From an uncultured Eubacteriales bacterium (GTDB taxonomy: Bacteria > Bacillota > Clostridia > Oscillospirales > Acutalibacteraceae): a stretch of DNA of 64,000 nucleotides. Below are positions 8,100 through 17,884 of the stretch, piece by piece (position 1 is the stretch's first letter; each line of letters opens with the position of its first letter). The DNA is taken from NCBI GenBank assembly GCA_900314795.1, contig OMWP01000003.1, positions 1 through 64,000 on the forward strand. Reading direction: 5' to 3'. The notes under the pieces were generated by a model that worked only from the letters and a program-made list of their open reading frames with translations, did no database searches and was not told the DNA's origin. Made by a program: the position numbers and the translations under genes.

Positions 8100-8924
8100 A
8101 TGATTTGTCCACAATGCGGAAAAACCATTCCCGACGGCGCGAGCCGCTGTACCTTCTGCGGCGCTCTCGTTGATGAGCCTGCTCCGCGTCACGCGCGCGG
8201 GGATGACGAGCTCTATTCCTATTCCGACCGTCATATATCCGATGAGCGTGACAGCACACGGGTGTATGATCCCGAGCGTGAATCTATAGACGATACAAAG
8301 GTATATAATTTTGCGGCATTTGAGGGTCAGGGCAACGGCTATGATCCGAATCGTGATCCGGGTTACGATCCTCGTTATGACCCGAATTATGATCCGAACT
8401 ACGATCCCAATTATGATCCCAACTACGATCCGCGTTACCCCGACGGCCCTGTGCCCATCGGTGATGATTACGAGAATTATCAGGACGGTCAAAGCGACGA
8501 TACCTTCATGGATAGGGTGGATCAGCGTTTTCGCCGCGACGATTACGACGACTATGACGACCCCCGCCGTCCCCGCAGAAAGAAGAGTAAGGCGTGGATC
8601 TGGATCATCGTCATCATCCTTATCATAGCGGCTGTTGTGATCGGATTTTTCGCGCTCAAGGATAAGCTCTTCGGCAAGAATGACAGGACGCCTACCGCAC
8701 CCACGGCTGTTGCCGCGACCGCTAAGCCTACGCAGGCGCCCGCGGTACAGGCGCCGCAGGCGACCCAGGCTCCTGTGGAGGAATATGAGCCCGCGCCATA
8801 TGTGCCCGCGCCTACCGAAGCGCCTGTGATCGTGACCGAAACGCCCCGACCCGAGACCCAGGCTCCCGCGCCTACCGATCCGCCGGAACCTATGGTATCC
8901 GCGACAGAGACTGTACAGGAATGA
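8100..8924 (+). CDS. Zinc-ribbon, single-pass membrane protein with YDPN repeats
   Basis: 274 aa. An N-terminal zinc ribbon (CPQCG...CTFCG, Cys pairs at residues 4/7 and 18/21) leads into a low-complexity acidic region with six or seven consecutive YDPN/YDPR tetrapeptides (~80-110). A basic stop-transfer stretch (RRPRRKKSK) precedes one membrane helix (~165-185), then a Pro/Thr/Ala-rich external tail (TQAPA repeats). The layout implies a cytosolic zinc ribbon and an extracellular PT-rich stalk. Proteins with this plan are frequent in Firmicutes without a settled role. It has its own promoter and a strong terminator. Confidence 0.75.
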   Translation: MICPQCGKTIPDGASRCTFCGALVDEPAPRHARGDDELYSYSDRHISDERDSTRVYDPERESIDDTKVYNFAAFEGQGNGYDPNRDPGYDPRYDPNYDPNYDPNYDPNYDPRYPDGPVPIGDDYENYQDGQSDDTFMDRVDQRFRRDDYDDYDDPRRPRRKKSKAWIWIIVIILIIAAVVIGFFALKDKLFGKNDRTPTAPTAVAATAKPTQAPAVQAPQATQAPVEEYEPAPYVPAPTEAPVIVTETPRPETQAPAPTDPPEPMVSATETVQE

Positions 8925-8956
8925 TCTGCCTTACGATGATCATAATATGAATGATG

Positions 8957-8989
8957 GAAAAGCCGGCTTTTTGCCGGCTTTTCTTTTTT
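8957..8989 (+). terminator. Rho-independent terminator
   Basis: 11-bp stem GAAAAGCCGGC/GCCGGCTTTTC with a TTTTT loop and a following T run. Confidence 0.9.
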
Positions 8990-8992
8990 GTG

Positions 8993-9021
8993 TTTACAAA
9001 ACCCGACAAATATGGTATCAT
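8993..9021 (+). promoter_or_regulatory. Promoter TTTACA-17-TATCAT
   Basis: TTTACA at 8993-8998 and TATCAT at 9016-9021, 85 nt before the FAD oxidoreductase start. Confidence 0.6.
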
Positions 9022-9105
9022 ACTGATGTATGAGCTTTTTACGCTGATTTCCGATAAAGCTATCATCTGAAACCGGTATTACTACTTTTCTACAGGAGGA
9101 TCAGA

Positions 9106-10668
9106 ATGAAAAAAGTTTTGATCATCGGCGCGGGTCCCGCGGGACTGACTGCCGCTTACGAATTACTCGACAGAAGTAAAGATTATGAAGTCACCGTTCT
9201 CGAAGAGAGCGATGTGTTCGGCGGTATCTCGCGTACCGTCAACTATAAAGGCAACCGCATGGATATGGGCGGACACCGCTTTTTCTCCAAGGTGCCCGAG
9301 GTCAATGAGTGGTGGGAGAAGATGCTCCCCACCCAGGGCGCGATGCCGTTCGACGACCGTGAGCTGGGTCGTACCTCGACCGTGAAGGAAGGCGGCCCCG
9401 ATCCCGAAAAGACCGACCGCGTCATGCTCCGCAGAAACCGCCTGTCACGAATCTTCTTCAACTCTAAATTCTTCGATTATCCTGTGTCGCTGAAATACGC
9501 GACCATCAAGAACATGGGTCTGGGCACCACCATCGTGGTCGGTTTTTCCTACCTCAAGACTGTGTTCCATAAGCGTGAGGAAAAATCCCTCGAGGATTTC
9601 TATATCAACCGCTTCGGCAAGAAGCTCTATTCCATGTTCTTTGAGAACTACACCGAGAACCTCTGGGGCAGACATCCGTCCGAGATCTCTCCCGAGTGGG
9701 GTGCGCAGCGTGTCAAGGGTCTGTCGATCCGCGCGGTGCTCAAGGATATTTTCGGTAAAGCATTCAACAAGAAGAACCGCAAGGTCGAGACCTCACTGAT
9801 CGAGGAATTCGCTTATCCCAAGCTCGGTCCCGGTGAACTGTGGGAGATCACCGCCGCAGATTTTGAGAAGATGGGCGGCACCATCATCAAGAACGCCAAG
9901 GTCACCAAGATCATAAAGAATGATGACAACACCTTGAAGGGACTCGTCTACGTCAAGGATGGCAAAGAGATCGAGATCGACGGCGATTATGTCATCTCCT
10001 CCATGCCTGTCAAGGATCTGGTCGAGGGCATGAACGATGTGCCTAAGGATATTGCCGCGATCGCGACAGGGCTGCCGTACCGCGACTACATGACCGTCGG
10101 CGTGCTGATCCCGCACCTGAACTTGAAGAATGAAACAAAGACAAAGACGATGGGCGACATCGTGCCCGACAACTGGGTCTATGTCCACGATAAGAGCGTC
10201 CACATGGGTCGTTTCCAGATCTACAACAACTGGTCGCCGTACATGGTCGAGATGATCCGTGACACCGTTTGGATGGGTCTTGAATACTTCTGCAACGAGG
10301 GTGACTGGATGTGGAGCATGTCCGACGACGAGTTCGGTCATATGGGCATCAAGGAGATGGTCAAGATGGGGCTCATCGACAAAGAGTCCGACGTTATCGA
10401 CTTCCATGTGGAGCGCGTCAAGAAGGCGTACCCTGCCTACTTCGATACCTACGAGCATATGGATGACCTACGTGAATACCTCGACACCATCCCGAACCTG
10501 TTCTGTGTCGGCAGAAACGGTCAGCACCGCTACAACAACATTGACCACAGCATGTGCACCTCCTTTGAGACGGTCAACGCGATCCTGTCGGGCAGCACCG
10601 ATAAATCCGCGATCTGGAACGTCAACACCGAGAAGGAATACCACGAAGAGGGCAAAGAGAATTCATAA
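9106..10668 (+). CDS. NAD(P)/FAD-dependent oxidoreductase
   Basis: 520-aa flavoprotein of the amine-oxidase/UDP-galactopyranose-mutase-like superfamily. The N-terminal dinucleotide-binding motif is [15 protein letters not shown] (5-19), with an acidic ribose-binding residue in VTVLEE and then GG at ~46 and MGGHRFFSK (~60). The C-terminal FAD motif region reads [24 protein letters not shown] lies 7 nt before ATG. The gene directly precedes a GT39 glycosyltransferase, so a role in modifying a nucleotide sugar or lipid-linked sugar for surface polysaccharide is plausible. The substrate is not determined. Confidence 0.75.
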   Translation: MKKVLIIGAGPAGLTAAYELLDRSKDYEVTVLEESDVFGGISRTVNYKGNRMDMGGHRFFSKVPEVNEWWEKMLPTQGAMPFDDRELGRTSTVKEGGPDPEKTDRVMLRRNRLSRIFFNSKFFDYPVSLKYATIKNMGLGTTIVVGFSYLKTVFHKREEKSLEDFYINRFGKKLYSMFFENYTENLWGRHPSEISPEWGAQRVKGLSIRAVLKDIFGKAFNKKNRKVETSLIEEFAYPKLGPGELWEITAADFEKMGGTIIKNAKVTKIIKNDDNTLKGLVYVKDGKEIEIDGDYVISSMPVKDLVEGMNDVPKDIAAIATGLPYRDYMTVGVLIPHLNLKNETKTKTMGDIVPDNWVYVHDKSVHMGRFQIYNNWSPYMVEMIRDTVWMGLEYFCNEGDWMWSMSDDEFGHMGIKEMVKMGLIDKESDVIDFHVERVKKAYPAYFDTYEHMDDLREYLDTIPNLFCVGRNGQHRYNNIDHSMCTSFETVNAILSGSTDKSAIWNVNTEKEYHEEGKENS

Positions 10669-10678
10669 GAAATACAGC

Positions 10679-10716
10679 GCAAACACCGATGAAAAACGAT
10701 CGGTGTTTGCTTTGTT
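10679..10716 (+). terminator. Intercistronic hairpin (partial terminator)
   Basis: 12-bp stem GCAAACACCGAT/ATCGGTGTTTGC followed by TTTGTT. It lies between the oxidoreductase and GT39 genes and could attenuate rather than end transcription. Confidence 0.6.
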
Positions 10717-10727
10717 AAGGACAGATT

Positions 10728-12449
10728 ATGAGAAGTGAAACAAAAAGCTCCTTGGAGCGTATCTTTCATCAGCTTGCCAAACACCCGTTTTTGTCGGTGA
10801 CAGTCGCATGCGTGCTGGCATATTTCTTCAGCTTTAGCCGCAGAGAGAGCATGACCGCCGGTAATTATATCTATGCGTGTATCCTGGCGCTGATCGCCTA
10901 CACCCTGCTGTTCTTCATCGGCAGGGTCGGCAGTACGAAAAAAGAAACGCTGATCATCACCCTGACTGCCGCGATCTTCACCGCGGGCGGTCTGTTCTTG
11001 ATGAGAAGCTATCAGAACAGCCCCGCGCTGTTCATGTGGATGTCGCTGTTTGTTATCGCGGCGTTATGCGCTTTGATGCACGTGACCGATACGCTCTCTG
11101 ACCGCAACTTCATCATCCTGTTGGTCGCGGCGGGTATCATCATGCGGTTGAGCTATGATCTGTATACCTCGACCTTTGACCGGCAATATGACGTAGGCGG
11201 CTTCAACTGGAACTACGGCCACGCCAATTATATCGAGCACTGGTACAAAAACGGCTTAAAGCTGCCCGATAAGGATCAGATCATGATCTGGCAGTATTAC
11301 CATCCGCCGCTGCATCACTGGCTGATGGCGCTGTTGCTGCGGATCTTGACCGTGTGCGGCATGGAGTATGACAAGGCGTGTCAGTCGCTGCAGATCCTGC
11401 CGATGCTCTATTCCTCGCTGATTATGGTGGTGTGCTACCGCATTTTCCGATTTGTCAATCTCAGACGCCTACCGCTGGTGATCGCGATGACGATCATCTG
11501 TTTCCATCCGGCATTTCTGCATTTGGGCAGTTCGTTTAACAATGATGTGCTGAGCGTACTGTTCATGATGTTGTCGGTCATGTTTGCCCTGCGGTGGTAC
11601 CGTGAACCGACCCTCAAGCGTATCCTCCCGATCGCGCTGTGCATCGGTCTGGGCATGATGACAAAGCTCTCCGCGTGGATGGTCGCGCCCGCGATCGCGG
11701 TGCTGTTCCTCTATGTATTCGTCAAGAACATCAAATCATGGGCAAAGTTCCTCGGACAGTTCACGCTGTTCGGCTTGATCTGCGCGCCGATGGGACTGTG
11801 GTGGCAGATCCGCAGCCTGATCGCCTTTGATATGCCGATCACCTATGTGCCGTACGGCAACGTCGCCTCAGCACAGTACTGCGGTGATATGACCGCGGCA
11901 GAGCGTCTGTTTGACTTCGGCAACGGACAGTTATCCTTTGTCTACGTCGCGTACTCCGATCCCGCGTTCAACGCAAAATTTTGCGATTATAACCCAACGA
12001 TCGGATTGTTCAAAACGGCGATGTTCTCAGAAGGCGTCAACAATATTTCCGATATCCATTTTCCACAGATCGCGAAAACCGGCCCGATCCTGTTCTGGAT
12101 CGGCGTGGTGCTGGGACTCTTGTGCTTTGTGTCCTTTATCGTGATGATGCTCAGCAAAAAGAGCGGGCTCGACGGGATGACACGCGTGTTTTTCTCCGTG
12201 ATGGCACTCACGTTCCTCGGCTCCTACTACGCGTTCTGCTTCCAATTCCCCTTTACCTGCACGATGAATATCCGCTATTGCGTGCCGCTGATCCCGTTGT
12301 TTGTGATGGGGCTGGGGCTTATGCTGAAACGCTTTGGCGGTGCCGGCAGGGGAGAGAAGCTGTTCCGAGGCGCCGTCTGCGTTTTGACAGTGGCATTCGT
12401 GGTGATGACCTGTCTGGTCTATGCACAGGTTTCATTCCCCAAGGCATGA
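10728..12449 (+). CDS. GT39-like membrane glycosyltransferase
   Basis: 573-aa polytopic protein of the dolichyl-phosphate-mannose mannosyltransferase/ArnT type (GT-C fold), which transfers sugar from a polyprenyl-phosphate donor on the outer membrane face. About 12 hydrophobic helices are present. The large first external loop holds DVGGFNWNYGHANYIEHWY, with candidate catalytic acidic residues, and the conserved YHPPLHHW (~190). AAGGACAG gives the ribosome-binding site for ATG 10728. It pairs with the preceding oxidoreductase across a weak terminator. Donor and acceptor are unknown. Confidence 0.75.
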   Translation: MRSETKSSLERIFHQLAKHPFLSVTVACVLAYFFSFSRRESMTAGNYIYACILALIAYTLLFFIGRVGSTKKETLIITLTAAIFTAGGLFLMRSYQNSPALFMWMSLFVIAALCALMHVTDTLSDRNFIILLVAAGIIMRLSYDLYTSTFDRQYDVGGFNWNYGHANYIEHWYKNGLKLPDKDQIMIWQYYHPPLHHWLMALLLRILTVCGMEYDKACQSLQILPMLYSSLIMVVCYRIFRFVNLRRLPLVIAMTIICFHPAFLHLGSSFNNDVLSVLFMMLSVMFALRWYREPTLKRILPIALCIGLGMMTKLSAWMVAPAIAVLFLYVFVKNIKSWAKFLGQFTLFGLICAPMGLWWQIRSLIAFDMPITYVPYGNVASAQYCGDMTAAERLFDFGNGQLSFVYVAYSDPAFNAKFCDYNPTIGLFKTAMFSEGVNNISDIHFPQIAKTGPILFWIGVVLGLLCFVSFIVMMLSKKSGLDGMTRVFFSVMALTFLGSYYAFCFQFPFTCTMNIRYCVPLIPLFVMGLGLMLKRFGGAGRGEKLFRGAVCVLTVAFVVMTCLVYAQVSFPKA

Positions 12450-12489
12450 TAGGTGATGCAAGATTTACTGATAAAGAAAAGGTGTTCTT

Positions 12490-12840
12490 ATGTTATTTGT
12501 ATGTTATCCGCGCTGTTCTACTTGCAAGAAGGCGCAAAAATGGCTGGATGAAAAAGGAATCAGCTATACCCTTCGTGATATTAAGGAAGAAAATCCTTCT
12601 TATGATGAGCTGAGGGAGTGGTACGAGAGGAGCGGTCTTGACATCAAGCGCTTTTTCAACACCTCGGGTCTGCTCTATAAGAGCATGGCGTTAAAGGATC
12701 AACTTCCCTCGATGAGCGTGGAAGAAAAGCTCACCCTGCTCAGCACGGATGGTATGCTCGTCAAGCGTCCGATCCTGATCGACGGCGATACTGTGCTGGT
12801 CGGCTTCAAGGAGCAGGAATGGGCTGAAAAGCTCTTGTAA
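12490..12840 (+). CDS. ArsC/Spx-family thioredoxin-fold protein
   Basis: 116 aa with the redox or metal motif CSTCKK at residues 9-14 and the family's RDIKEENPS and VKRPILIDG segments (cis-Pro region). It belongs with YffB/Spx/arsenate reductase-like proteins. No ars genes are nearby, and the CxxC suggests a redox-regulated Spx-like protein or a glutaredoxin-type reductase rather than a dedicated arsenate reductase. AAAGGTG precedes ATG 12490. Confidence 0.8.
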   Translation: MLFVCYPRCSTCKKAQKWLDEKGISYTLRDIKEENPSYDELREWYERSGLDIKRFFNTSGLLYKSMALKDQLPSMSVEEKLTLLSTDGMLVKRPILIDGDTVLVGFKEQEWAEKLL

Positions 12841-12857
12841 TCGATAAGAAGAACGAC

Positions 12858-12884
12858 AAAGGCGCTTCGAGATGAAGCGCCTTT
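12858..12884. terminator. Bidirectional terminator
   Basis: 8-bp GC-rich stem GGCGCTTC/GAAGCGCC flanked by AAA and TTT. It serves the plus-strand ArsC-like gene and the converging minus-strand Cys-rich gene. Confidence 0.75.
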
Positions 12885-12904
12885 GCTTTCGTTATGCTCA
12901 GCTT

Positions 12905-13042
12905 TTAGCAGCCGCAGTCGTTGCCGCAGCCGCAGCCACAGCCGTTGTTATTGTTGTTGCCGCAGCAAGCCCACAGAACGATCAGCAGAATGATGATACC
13001 GCAGCAGCTGTTGCCGCCGAATAAACCGTTGTTGTTACACAT
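12905..13042 (-). CDS. 45-aa Cys/Gly/Asn-rich small membrane protein
   Basis: Short minus-strand gene with an excellent ribosome-binding site (AGGAGG, 8 nt before ATG at 13042). The product begins MCNNNGLFGGNSCCG, has one hydrophobic helix (residues 16-25, IIILLIVLWA), then CCGNNNNN and a CGCGCGNDCGC tail; 9 of 45 residues are Cys. It resembles small Cys-rich clostridial proteins often labelled chorion-class high-cysteine protein. It may bind metal or be cross-linked in a spore layer, but no function is established. It shares a bidirectional terminator with the ArsC-like gene. Confidence 0.75.
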   Translation of the reverse strand: MCNNNGLFGGNSCCGIIILLIVLWACCGNNNNNGCGCGCGNDCGC

Positions 13043-13168
13043 ATGTGTTGCCTCCTATATTTATCTTGATTAGCGACCGTGTTTTCGTTCGCTACACCTT
13101 ATACTATGCAAGAAGAGCAGGATGGTGAGGGGGAAATTGAAAGTTGAAAATGGAAAGTGGAAAGTGGT

Positions 13169-13800
13169 GTAGGGGAGGGGCTTGCTCCTCCCGCCGCAGG
13201 GCGTTGGATCATAAGGAACGTCGGTCGAGAAGATATGCGCTTTGTAGGGGTCGGCGCCTCGACGACCCGCGGCAGGGCGTTACAGAGTGTTGTAGGGTAC
13301 GGCGCTTGAACACGCGTGTTCGACGTACCGCACGTTTGGTTGCAATGACGTGCAAACGCGAAGCAAATGAAACTTATTGTAGGGGAGGGGCTTGCTCCTC
13401 CCGCCGCAGGGCGTTGGATCATAAGGAGCGTCGGTCGAGAAGATATGCGCTTTGTAGGGGTCGGCGCCTCGACGACCCGCGGCAGGACATTACAGAGTGT
13501 TGTAGGGTACGGCGCTTGAACACGCGTGTTCGACGTACCGCACGTTTGGTTGCAATGACGTGCAAACGCGAAGCAAACGAAACGTATATTGTAGGGGAGG
13601 GGCTTGCTCCTCCCGCCGCAGGGCGTTGGATCATAAGGAGCATCGGTCGAGGAGATGTGTGCTTTGTAGGGGTCGGCGCCTCGACGACCCGCGGCAGGAC
13701 ATTACAGAGTGTTGTAGGGTACGGCGCCTCGACGACCCGCGGCAGGGCGCTACAGAGTGTTGTAGGGTACAGCGCTGACACGCGTGTCCAATGGTCATCC
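13169..13800. repeat. ~210-bp tandem repeat, three copies, made of REP hairpins
   Basis: Units begin with GTAGGGGAGGGGCTTGCTCC at 13169, 13379 and 13591. Each unit has a GGGAGG/CCTCCC hairpin, then GTAGGGGTCGGCGCCTCGAC with CGACCC, then GTAGGGTACGGCGC...CGTACC. The third unit diverges near its end. ORFs across it only reflect the repeat. Confidence 0.9.
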
Positions 13801-13906
13801 CTACGGCAAAATTGATGTGCTTCGCATTTGGATGACTGCTCAACTAAACATACGGTACGTCATGAATGCCGTACCCTACACTTCCATCATCCCCGTGAAA
13901 AAAAGA
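13801..13906. repeat. REP remnant and inverted REP end
   Basis: After the tandem copies lies CGGTACGTCATGAATGCCGTACCCTAC (13852-13878), the reverse orientation of the GTAGGGTACGGC...CGTACC unit. The cluster therefore ends in opposite orientation, as REPIN-type pairs do. Confidence 0.6.
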
Positions 13907-13936
13907 TTGACAAAACGACCCTTTTTATGGTATGAT
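13907..13936 (+). promoter_or_regulatory. str operon promoter TTGACA-18-TATGAT
   Basis: TTGACA at 13907-13912 and TATGAT at 13931-13936, leaving a leader of roughly 240 nt before rpsL. Confidence 0.75.
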
Positions 13937-13944
13937 ACCTAATT

Positions 13945-14170
13945 GTGGAAGACTGCGTCCATAGCGCAGGCATCTACCGTCAAAATGTGTGAAAAGGATA
14001 GATTTTATCGGGACTTTTCGTGTGTTTTGACCATCACTGCTTTAGTGTGTTAAACATTTTGTCAAATTGGAGTCGTGAGGGCTTGTCCCGAATGATGCGA
14101 CCGACGAGGTGTTTTTCATAAACGTAACGCGGCTTTTGCGTTACAGCTCAATTCTTTATTATTCTTTGAA
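13945..14170 (+). other. Long untranslated leader of rpsL
   Basis: No gene is seen. The leader contains a short hairpin GTAACGC/GCGTTAC (14124-14144) and no obvious terminator. Such leaders may carry regulatory RNA, but I do not recognise a known class. Confidence 0.45.
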
Positions 14171-14182
14171 AGGAGGAAAAAC

Positions 14183-14599
14183 ATGCCAACCTTTAATCAG
14201 TTAGTCCGCAAGGGCAGACAGGTATCCGAGAAGAAGGCGAAGGCTCCCGCACTCTTGAAGGGCTGGAACTCTCAGAAGAATCGCGCGATCGATCAGACTT
14301 CTCCTCAGAAGCGCGGTGTTTGCACCGCTGTCAAGACTGCGACTCCTAAGAAGCCTAACTCGGCGCTGCGTAAGATCGCCAGAGTTCGTCTTTCTAACGG
14401 TATCGAAGTCAGTTCCTATATCCCGGGCGTCGGCCACAATCTGCAGGAGCACTCCGTTGTTCTGATTCGCGGCGGTCGTGTTAAGGACTTACCTGGTGTA
14501 CGTTACCATATCATCCGCGGTACGCTGGATACTCAGGGTGTCACCGGTCGTATGCAGGCCAGATCAAAGTACGGCGCTAAGCGTCCGAAGAAAAAGTAA
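14183..14599 (+). CDS. rpsL: 30S ribosomal protein S12
   Basis: 138 aa. Complete S12 with [11 protein letters not shown] and [15 protein letters not shown]; the lysines and aspartate linked to streptomycin response are wild type. A perfect AAAGGAGG precedes ATG. It includes the ~14-residue N-terminal insertion typical of Firmicutes S12. First gene of the str operon. Confidence 0.98.
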   Translation: MPTFNQLVRKGRQVSEKKAKAPALLKGWNSQKNRAIDQTSPQKRGVCTAVKTATPKKPNSALRKIARVRLSNGIEVSSYIPGVGHNLQEHSVVLIRGGRVKDLPGVRYHIIRGTLDTQGVTGRMQARSKYGAKRPKKK

Positions 14600-14779
14600 G
14601 GAATTGACAACTCAAAGAATCTTTTGATTTTTGTTCTGTTTTGTTGCAGAGGTTTATATAGAAGCGCTGAGCACCAAAGCTCGTGCGTGACGGATATGAT
14701 CTTTCTCTGCGGCATAACGGGAGTTCGTCACTTTCGAGTACCAATGATTTCTCAATGATTGTGAAGGAGGGAAGTAAAG

Positions 14780-15250
14780 ATGCCCAGAAGAGGTCAGATC
14801 GCAAAACGTGATGTTTTGCCGGATCCGGTTTATAACTCCAAGCTCGTTACCCGTCTGATCAACAATATCATGCTCGACGGCAAGAAGGGTGTAGCCCAGA
14901 AGATCGTTTACGGTGCATTTGATATTATCGCTGATAAGACCGGTAAGGACGCTCTCGAGGTTTTTGAGCAGGCTATGGACAACTGTATGCCTGAGCTGGA
15001 GGTCAAGGCTCGCCGTGTCGGCGGTGCGACCTACCAGGTACCGATCAAGGTCAGAGAAGCCAGAAAGCAGACTCTCGGCCTTCGTTGGATCACCACTTAC
15101 TCAAGAGCTCGTTCCGAGAGAACCATGAAGGAGAGACTCGCCGCTGAGATCCTTGACGCAGTGAACGGCGCCGGCGGCGCGTTCAAGAAGCGTGAGGATA
15201 CCCATAAGATGGCTGAGGCTAACAAGGCGTTCGCTCACTATTCATGGTAA
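14780..15250 (+). CDS. rpsG: 30S ribosomal protein S7
   Basis: 156 aa, the standard length for the primary 16S rRNA-binding head protein. It begins [16 protein letters not shown] and contains [12 protein letters not shown] and ALRWI-type helices ([12 protein letters not shown]). GGAGGG precedes ATG. The 180-nt gap after rpsL shows no terminator. Confidence 0.98.
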   Translation: MPRRGQIAKRDVLPDPVYNSKLVTRLINNIMLDGKKGVAQKIVYGAFDIIADKTGKDALEVFEQAMDNCMPELEVKARRVGGATYQVPIKVREARKQTLGLRWITTYSRARSERTMKERLAAEILDAVNGAGGAFKKREDTHKMAEANKAFAHYSW

Positions 15251-15285
15251 TCGGCGATTCCGCCGATCAGATAACAGAGAAAAGA

Positions 15286-15400
15286 GAATAGTGAATAGTG
15301 ATAGGCGGGACGCCCGCACCCGATATATGATGAATATATTCAAAAAAAGCGAAAGCGTTCCCATCAACTGTTATCTATTATCTGTTATCTAAGAAAAGGT
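15286..15400. repeat. GTGAATAGTGATAGGCGGG-type intergenic repeat
   Basis: GTGAATAGTGATAGGCGGGACGCCCGCACCCGATAT... resembles 22688-22775 (GTGATTGGCGGGGAATCCGCACCCGAT). Both have a GGCGGG...CCGC arm, CACCCGAT and then GATATATTC. Confidence 0.6.
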
Positions 15401-15462
15401 ATATGAGATATTAAGATGAAGGTGTAATCTTTTGATTACGCATACGCACTAAGGAGGATATT

Positions 15463-17541
15463 ATGCCCAGGCAGGTATCACTTGAAAAGACAAGAAATAT
15501 CGGCATCATGGCTCATATCGATGCCGGTAAAACCACGACTACGGAGCGTATCCTTTACTATACAGGTATCAACCACAAAATCGGTGAGACGCACGACGGC
15601 GCCTCCACCATGGACTGGATGGATCAGGAGAAGGAGAGAGGTATCACCATCACCTCCGCTGCTACCACCTGTTTCTGGAAGGATAACCGTATCAATATCA
15701 TCGACACCCCCGGACACGTTGACTTCACCGTTGAGGTCGAGCGTTCTCTGCGTGTACTCGACGGTTCCGTAACCGTTCTGTGCGCGAAGGGCGGCGTCGA
15801 GCCCCAGTCCGAGACTGTTTGGCGCCAGGCGGATAACTATCATGTTCCCCGCATGGTCTACGTCAACAAGATGGACATCACGGGCGCAGACTTCTACCAT
15901 GTTCTGCAGATGATGAAGGACAGACTCAAATGTAACGCTGTTCCGATCCAGCTGCCCATCGGCTTTGAGGATACCTTCACCGGTATCATCGACCTGGTTG
16001 AGATGACCGCCGAGACCTACTCCGGTCCTAACGGCGAGAAGCGCGAGACCATCCCGATCCCCGATGACATGAAGGACAAGGCTCAGGAGTATCATGACGC
16101 TCTGATCGAGTCCGTTGCTGAGACCAGCGACGAGCTCATGGAAAAATATTTTGCGGGCGAGGAGCTGACGATCGACGAGATCAAGGCTGCGATCCGTAAG
16201 GCTACCATCGCGAACGAAATGGTTCCCGTATGCTGCGGTACTTCCTACCGTAACAAGGGCGTACAGAAGCTGCTCGACGCGATCGTTGATTACATGCCCG
16301 CTCCCACTGACATCCCTGCTATCAAGGGTGAGGATGTCAACACAGGCGAAGAGGTTGACCGTCACGCAAGCGACGATGAGCCGTTCTCCGCTCTCGCGTT
16401 CAAGATCGCGACAGACCCCTATGTCGGTAAGCTCTGCTTCTTCCGCGTTTATTCCGGTAAGGTAGAGAAGGGTACGTCCGTTTTCAACTCCACCAAGGGT
16501 AAGAACGAGCGTATCGGCCGTATCCTGCAGATGCACGCGAATGACCGTAAGGACATCGACGTTTGCTACGCGGGTGATATCGCCGCCGCAGTCGGCCTGA
16601 AGAACACCACCACCGGTGACACCCTGTGTGACGAGGATCATCCTGTTATCCTCGAGTCCATGGAGTTCCCGGAGCCGGTTATCAAGGTTGCGATCGAGCC
16701 CAAGACGAAGGCAGGCCAGGAGAAGATGGGTATCGCTCTCGCGAAGCTCGCAGAGGAAGACCCCACCTTCAAGGCTTACACCGATGAAGAGACCGGTCAG
16801 ACCATCATCGCCGGTATGGGTGAGCTTCACCTGGAGATCATCGTAGACAGACTGCTGCGTGAGTTCAAGGTCGAGGCGAACATCGGTAAGCCTCAGGTTG
16901 CTTATAAAGAGACGATCCGTCGCGAGGCGGACGTTGACCAGAAGTACGCTCGTCAGTCGGGTGGTAAGGGTCAGTACGGTCACGTTAAGTTGCGTATCTC
17001 TCCCAATCCCGGTAAGGGCTACGAGTTCGTTAACTCCGTTGTCGGCGGTGCGATTCCGAAGGAATACATCCCCGCTGTTGATCAGGGTATCCAGGGCGCT
17101 ATGCTCGCCGGTGTACTCGCAGGCTACAACGTAGTTGACGTCAAGTGCGAAGTTTATGACGGTTCTTATCACGAGGTCGACTCCTCTGAGATGGCGTTCA
17201 AGATCGCCGGTTCCATGGCGTTCAAGGAAGCGATGAAGAAGGCTGATCCCGTTCTGCTCGAACCGATCATGAAGGTCAGCGTTACCGTTCCCGAGGAGTA
17301 CGCAGGTACCGTATTCGGTGACTTCAACGCTCGCCGCGGCGCGGTAAGAGATCAGGAGATCGCTGACGGCGTTGCCCGTATCGTCGCTGACGTTCCGCTC
17401 TCCAACATGTTCGGTTACGCGACCGACCTGCGTTCTAAGACCCAGGGTCGCGGTAACTACGTCATGGAGCCCTCGCATCACGCTGAGGTTCCGAAGAACG
17501 TCGGTGAGGAGATCATGTCCGAGCGTGCTAAGAAGGACTAA
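15463..17541 (+). CDS. fusA: Translation elongation factor G
   Basis: 692-aa GTPase catalysing ribosomal translocation. G1 [15 protein letters not shown] (17-31), the switch-I/II motifs [11 protein letters not shown] and [12 protein letters not shown] at G4, and complete domains II-V ending in SERAKKD. AAGGAGG precedes ATG. Third str operon gene. A 40-nt near-copy of its last codons lies at 17653-17692, separated from it by a repeat. Confidence 0.98.
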   Translation: MPRQVSLEKTRNIGIMAHIDAGKTTTTERILYYTGINHKIGETHDGASTMDWMDQEKERGITITSAATTCFWKDNRINIIDTPGHVDFTVEVERSLRVLDGSVTVLCAKGGVEPQSETVWRQADNYHVPRMVYVNKMDITGADFYHVLQMMKDRLKCNAVPIQLPIGFEDTFTGIIDLVEMTAETYSGPNGEKRETIPIPDDMKDKAQEYHDALIESVAETSDELMEKYFAGEELTIDEIKAAIRKATIANEMVPVCCGTSYRNKGVQKLLDAIVDYMPAPTDIPAIKGEDVNTGEEVDRHASDDEPFSALAFKIATDPYVGKLCFFRVYSGKVEKGTSVFNSTKGKNERIGRILQMHANDRKDIDVCYAGDIAAAVGLKNTTTGDTLCDEDHPVILESMEFPEPVIKVAIEPKTKAGQEKMGIALAKLAEEDPTFKAYTDEETGQTIIAGMGELHLEIIVDRLLREFKVEANIGKPQVAYKETIRREADVDQKYARQSGGKGQYGHVKLRISPNPGKGYEFVNSVVGGAIPKEYIPAVDQGIQGAMLAGVLAGYNVVDVKCEVYDGSYHEVDSSEMAFKIAGSMAFKEAMKKADPVLLEPIMKVSVTVPEEYAGTVFGDFNARRGAVRDQEIADGVARIVADVPLSNMFGYATDLRSKTQGRGNYVMEPSHHAEVPKNVGEEIMSERAKKD

Positions 17542-17652
17542 TTAAGGCACGGGGTCCCCAAAACGCCTGCGTTTTGGGGAAAGGCGGAGCAACGGAGCGA
17601 TACGGAAATGATCATAACGATCATTTTCAATAAGCGAAGTTTGTGACGCCGC
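17542..17652. repeat. Hairpin-bearing intergenic repeat, copy 2
   Basis: Contains CCCCAAAACGC/GCGTTTTGGGG (17557-17580), which could also terminate or attenuate str transcription, followed by a sequence homologous to 1-63 with hairpin AAATGATC/GATCATTT. It is bracketed by the two copies of the fusA 3' end. Confidence 0.65.
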
Positions 17653-17692
17653 CGGTGAAGAGATCATGTCCGAGCGCGCTAAGAAGGACTGA
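17653..17692 (+). pseudogene. Duplicated 3' tail of fusA
   Basis: 37 of 40 bases match the last 40 bases of fusA (17502-17541), including a stop codon (TGA instead of TAA). The three differences are transitions, two of them synonymous in the fusA frame and one changing the stop codon. It has no start and cannot be translated alone. Confidence 0.85.
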
Positions 17693-17700
17693 TTTCTATA

Positions 17701-17805
17701 AAATGTCATTCCGAGGAGCGGACGCAGTTCGCGACGTGGGAATCTCAACCGATTAATTGAAGAGATTGCCACGGCTGATGGTATCATCCTTGCAATGACG
17801 ATCAT
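17701..17805. repeat. GTCATTCCGAGG-type repeat
   Basis: TGTCATTCCGAGGAGCG ... CGTGGGAATCTCAACCG followed by a second half reading in reverse (GATTGCCACGG ... TGCAATGACGATCATT). Same family as 6307-6357. Confidence 0.55.
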
Positions 17806-17884
17806 TAGTGACATCAATCGACACGACAACTTGGGTTTTCATGAAATAAAACCACTATTTGTTGTGAAAAATTGAAAAAAGCTA

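Noticed and set aside
12490-12840. Arsenate reductase of an ars operon
   Set aside because: No arsB, arsR or acr3 nearby; the CxxC motif fits the Spx/YffB branch better.
13169-13800. Possible CRISPR array
   Set aside because: The units are ~210 bp contiguous copies without short repeats and unique spacers, and no cas genes are present.
13144-13815. Open frames through the 210-bp repeats (Arg-rich, repeated ALDHKER-type peptides)
   Set aside because: They exist only because the repeat lacks stops in those frames; the same DNA occurs as noncoding REP units elsewhere.
15478-17481. 667-aa open frame antisense to fusA
   Set aside because: It mirrors the codon bias of EF-G; it has no ribosome-binding site, promoter or recognisable domain.
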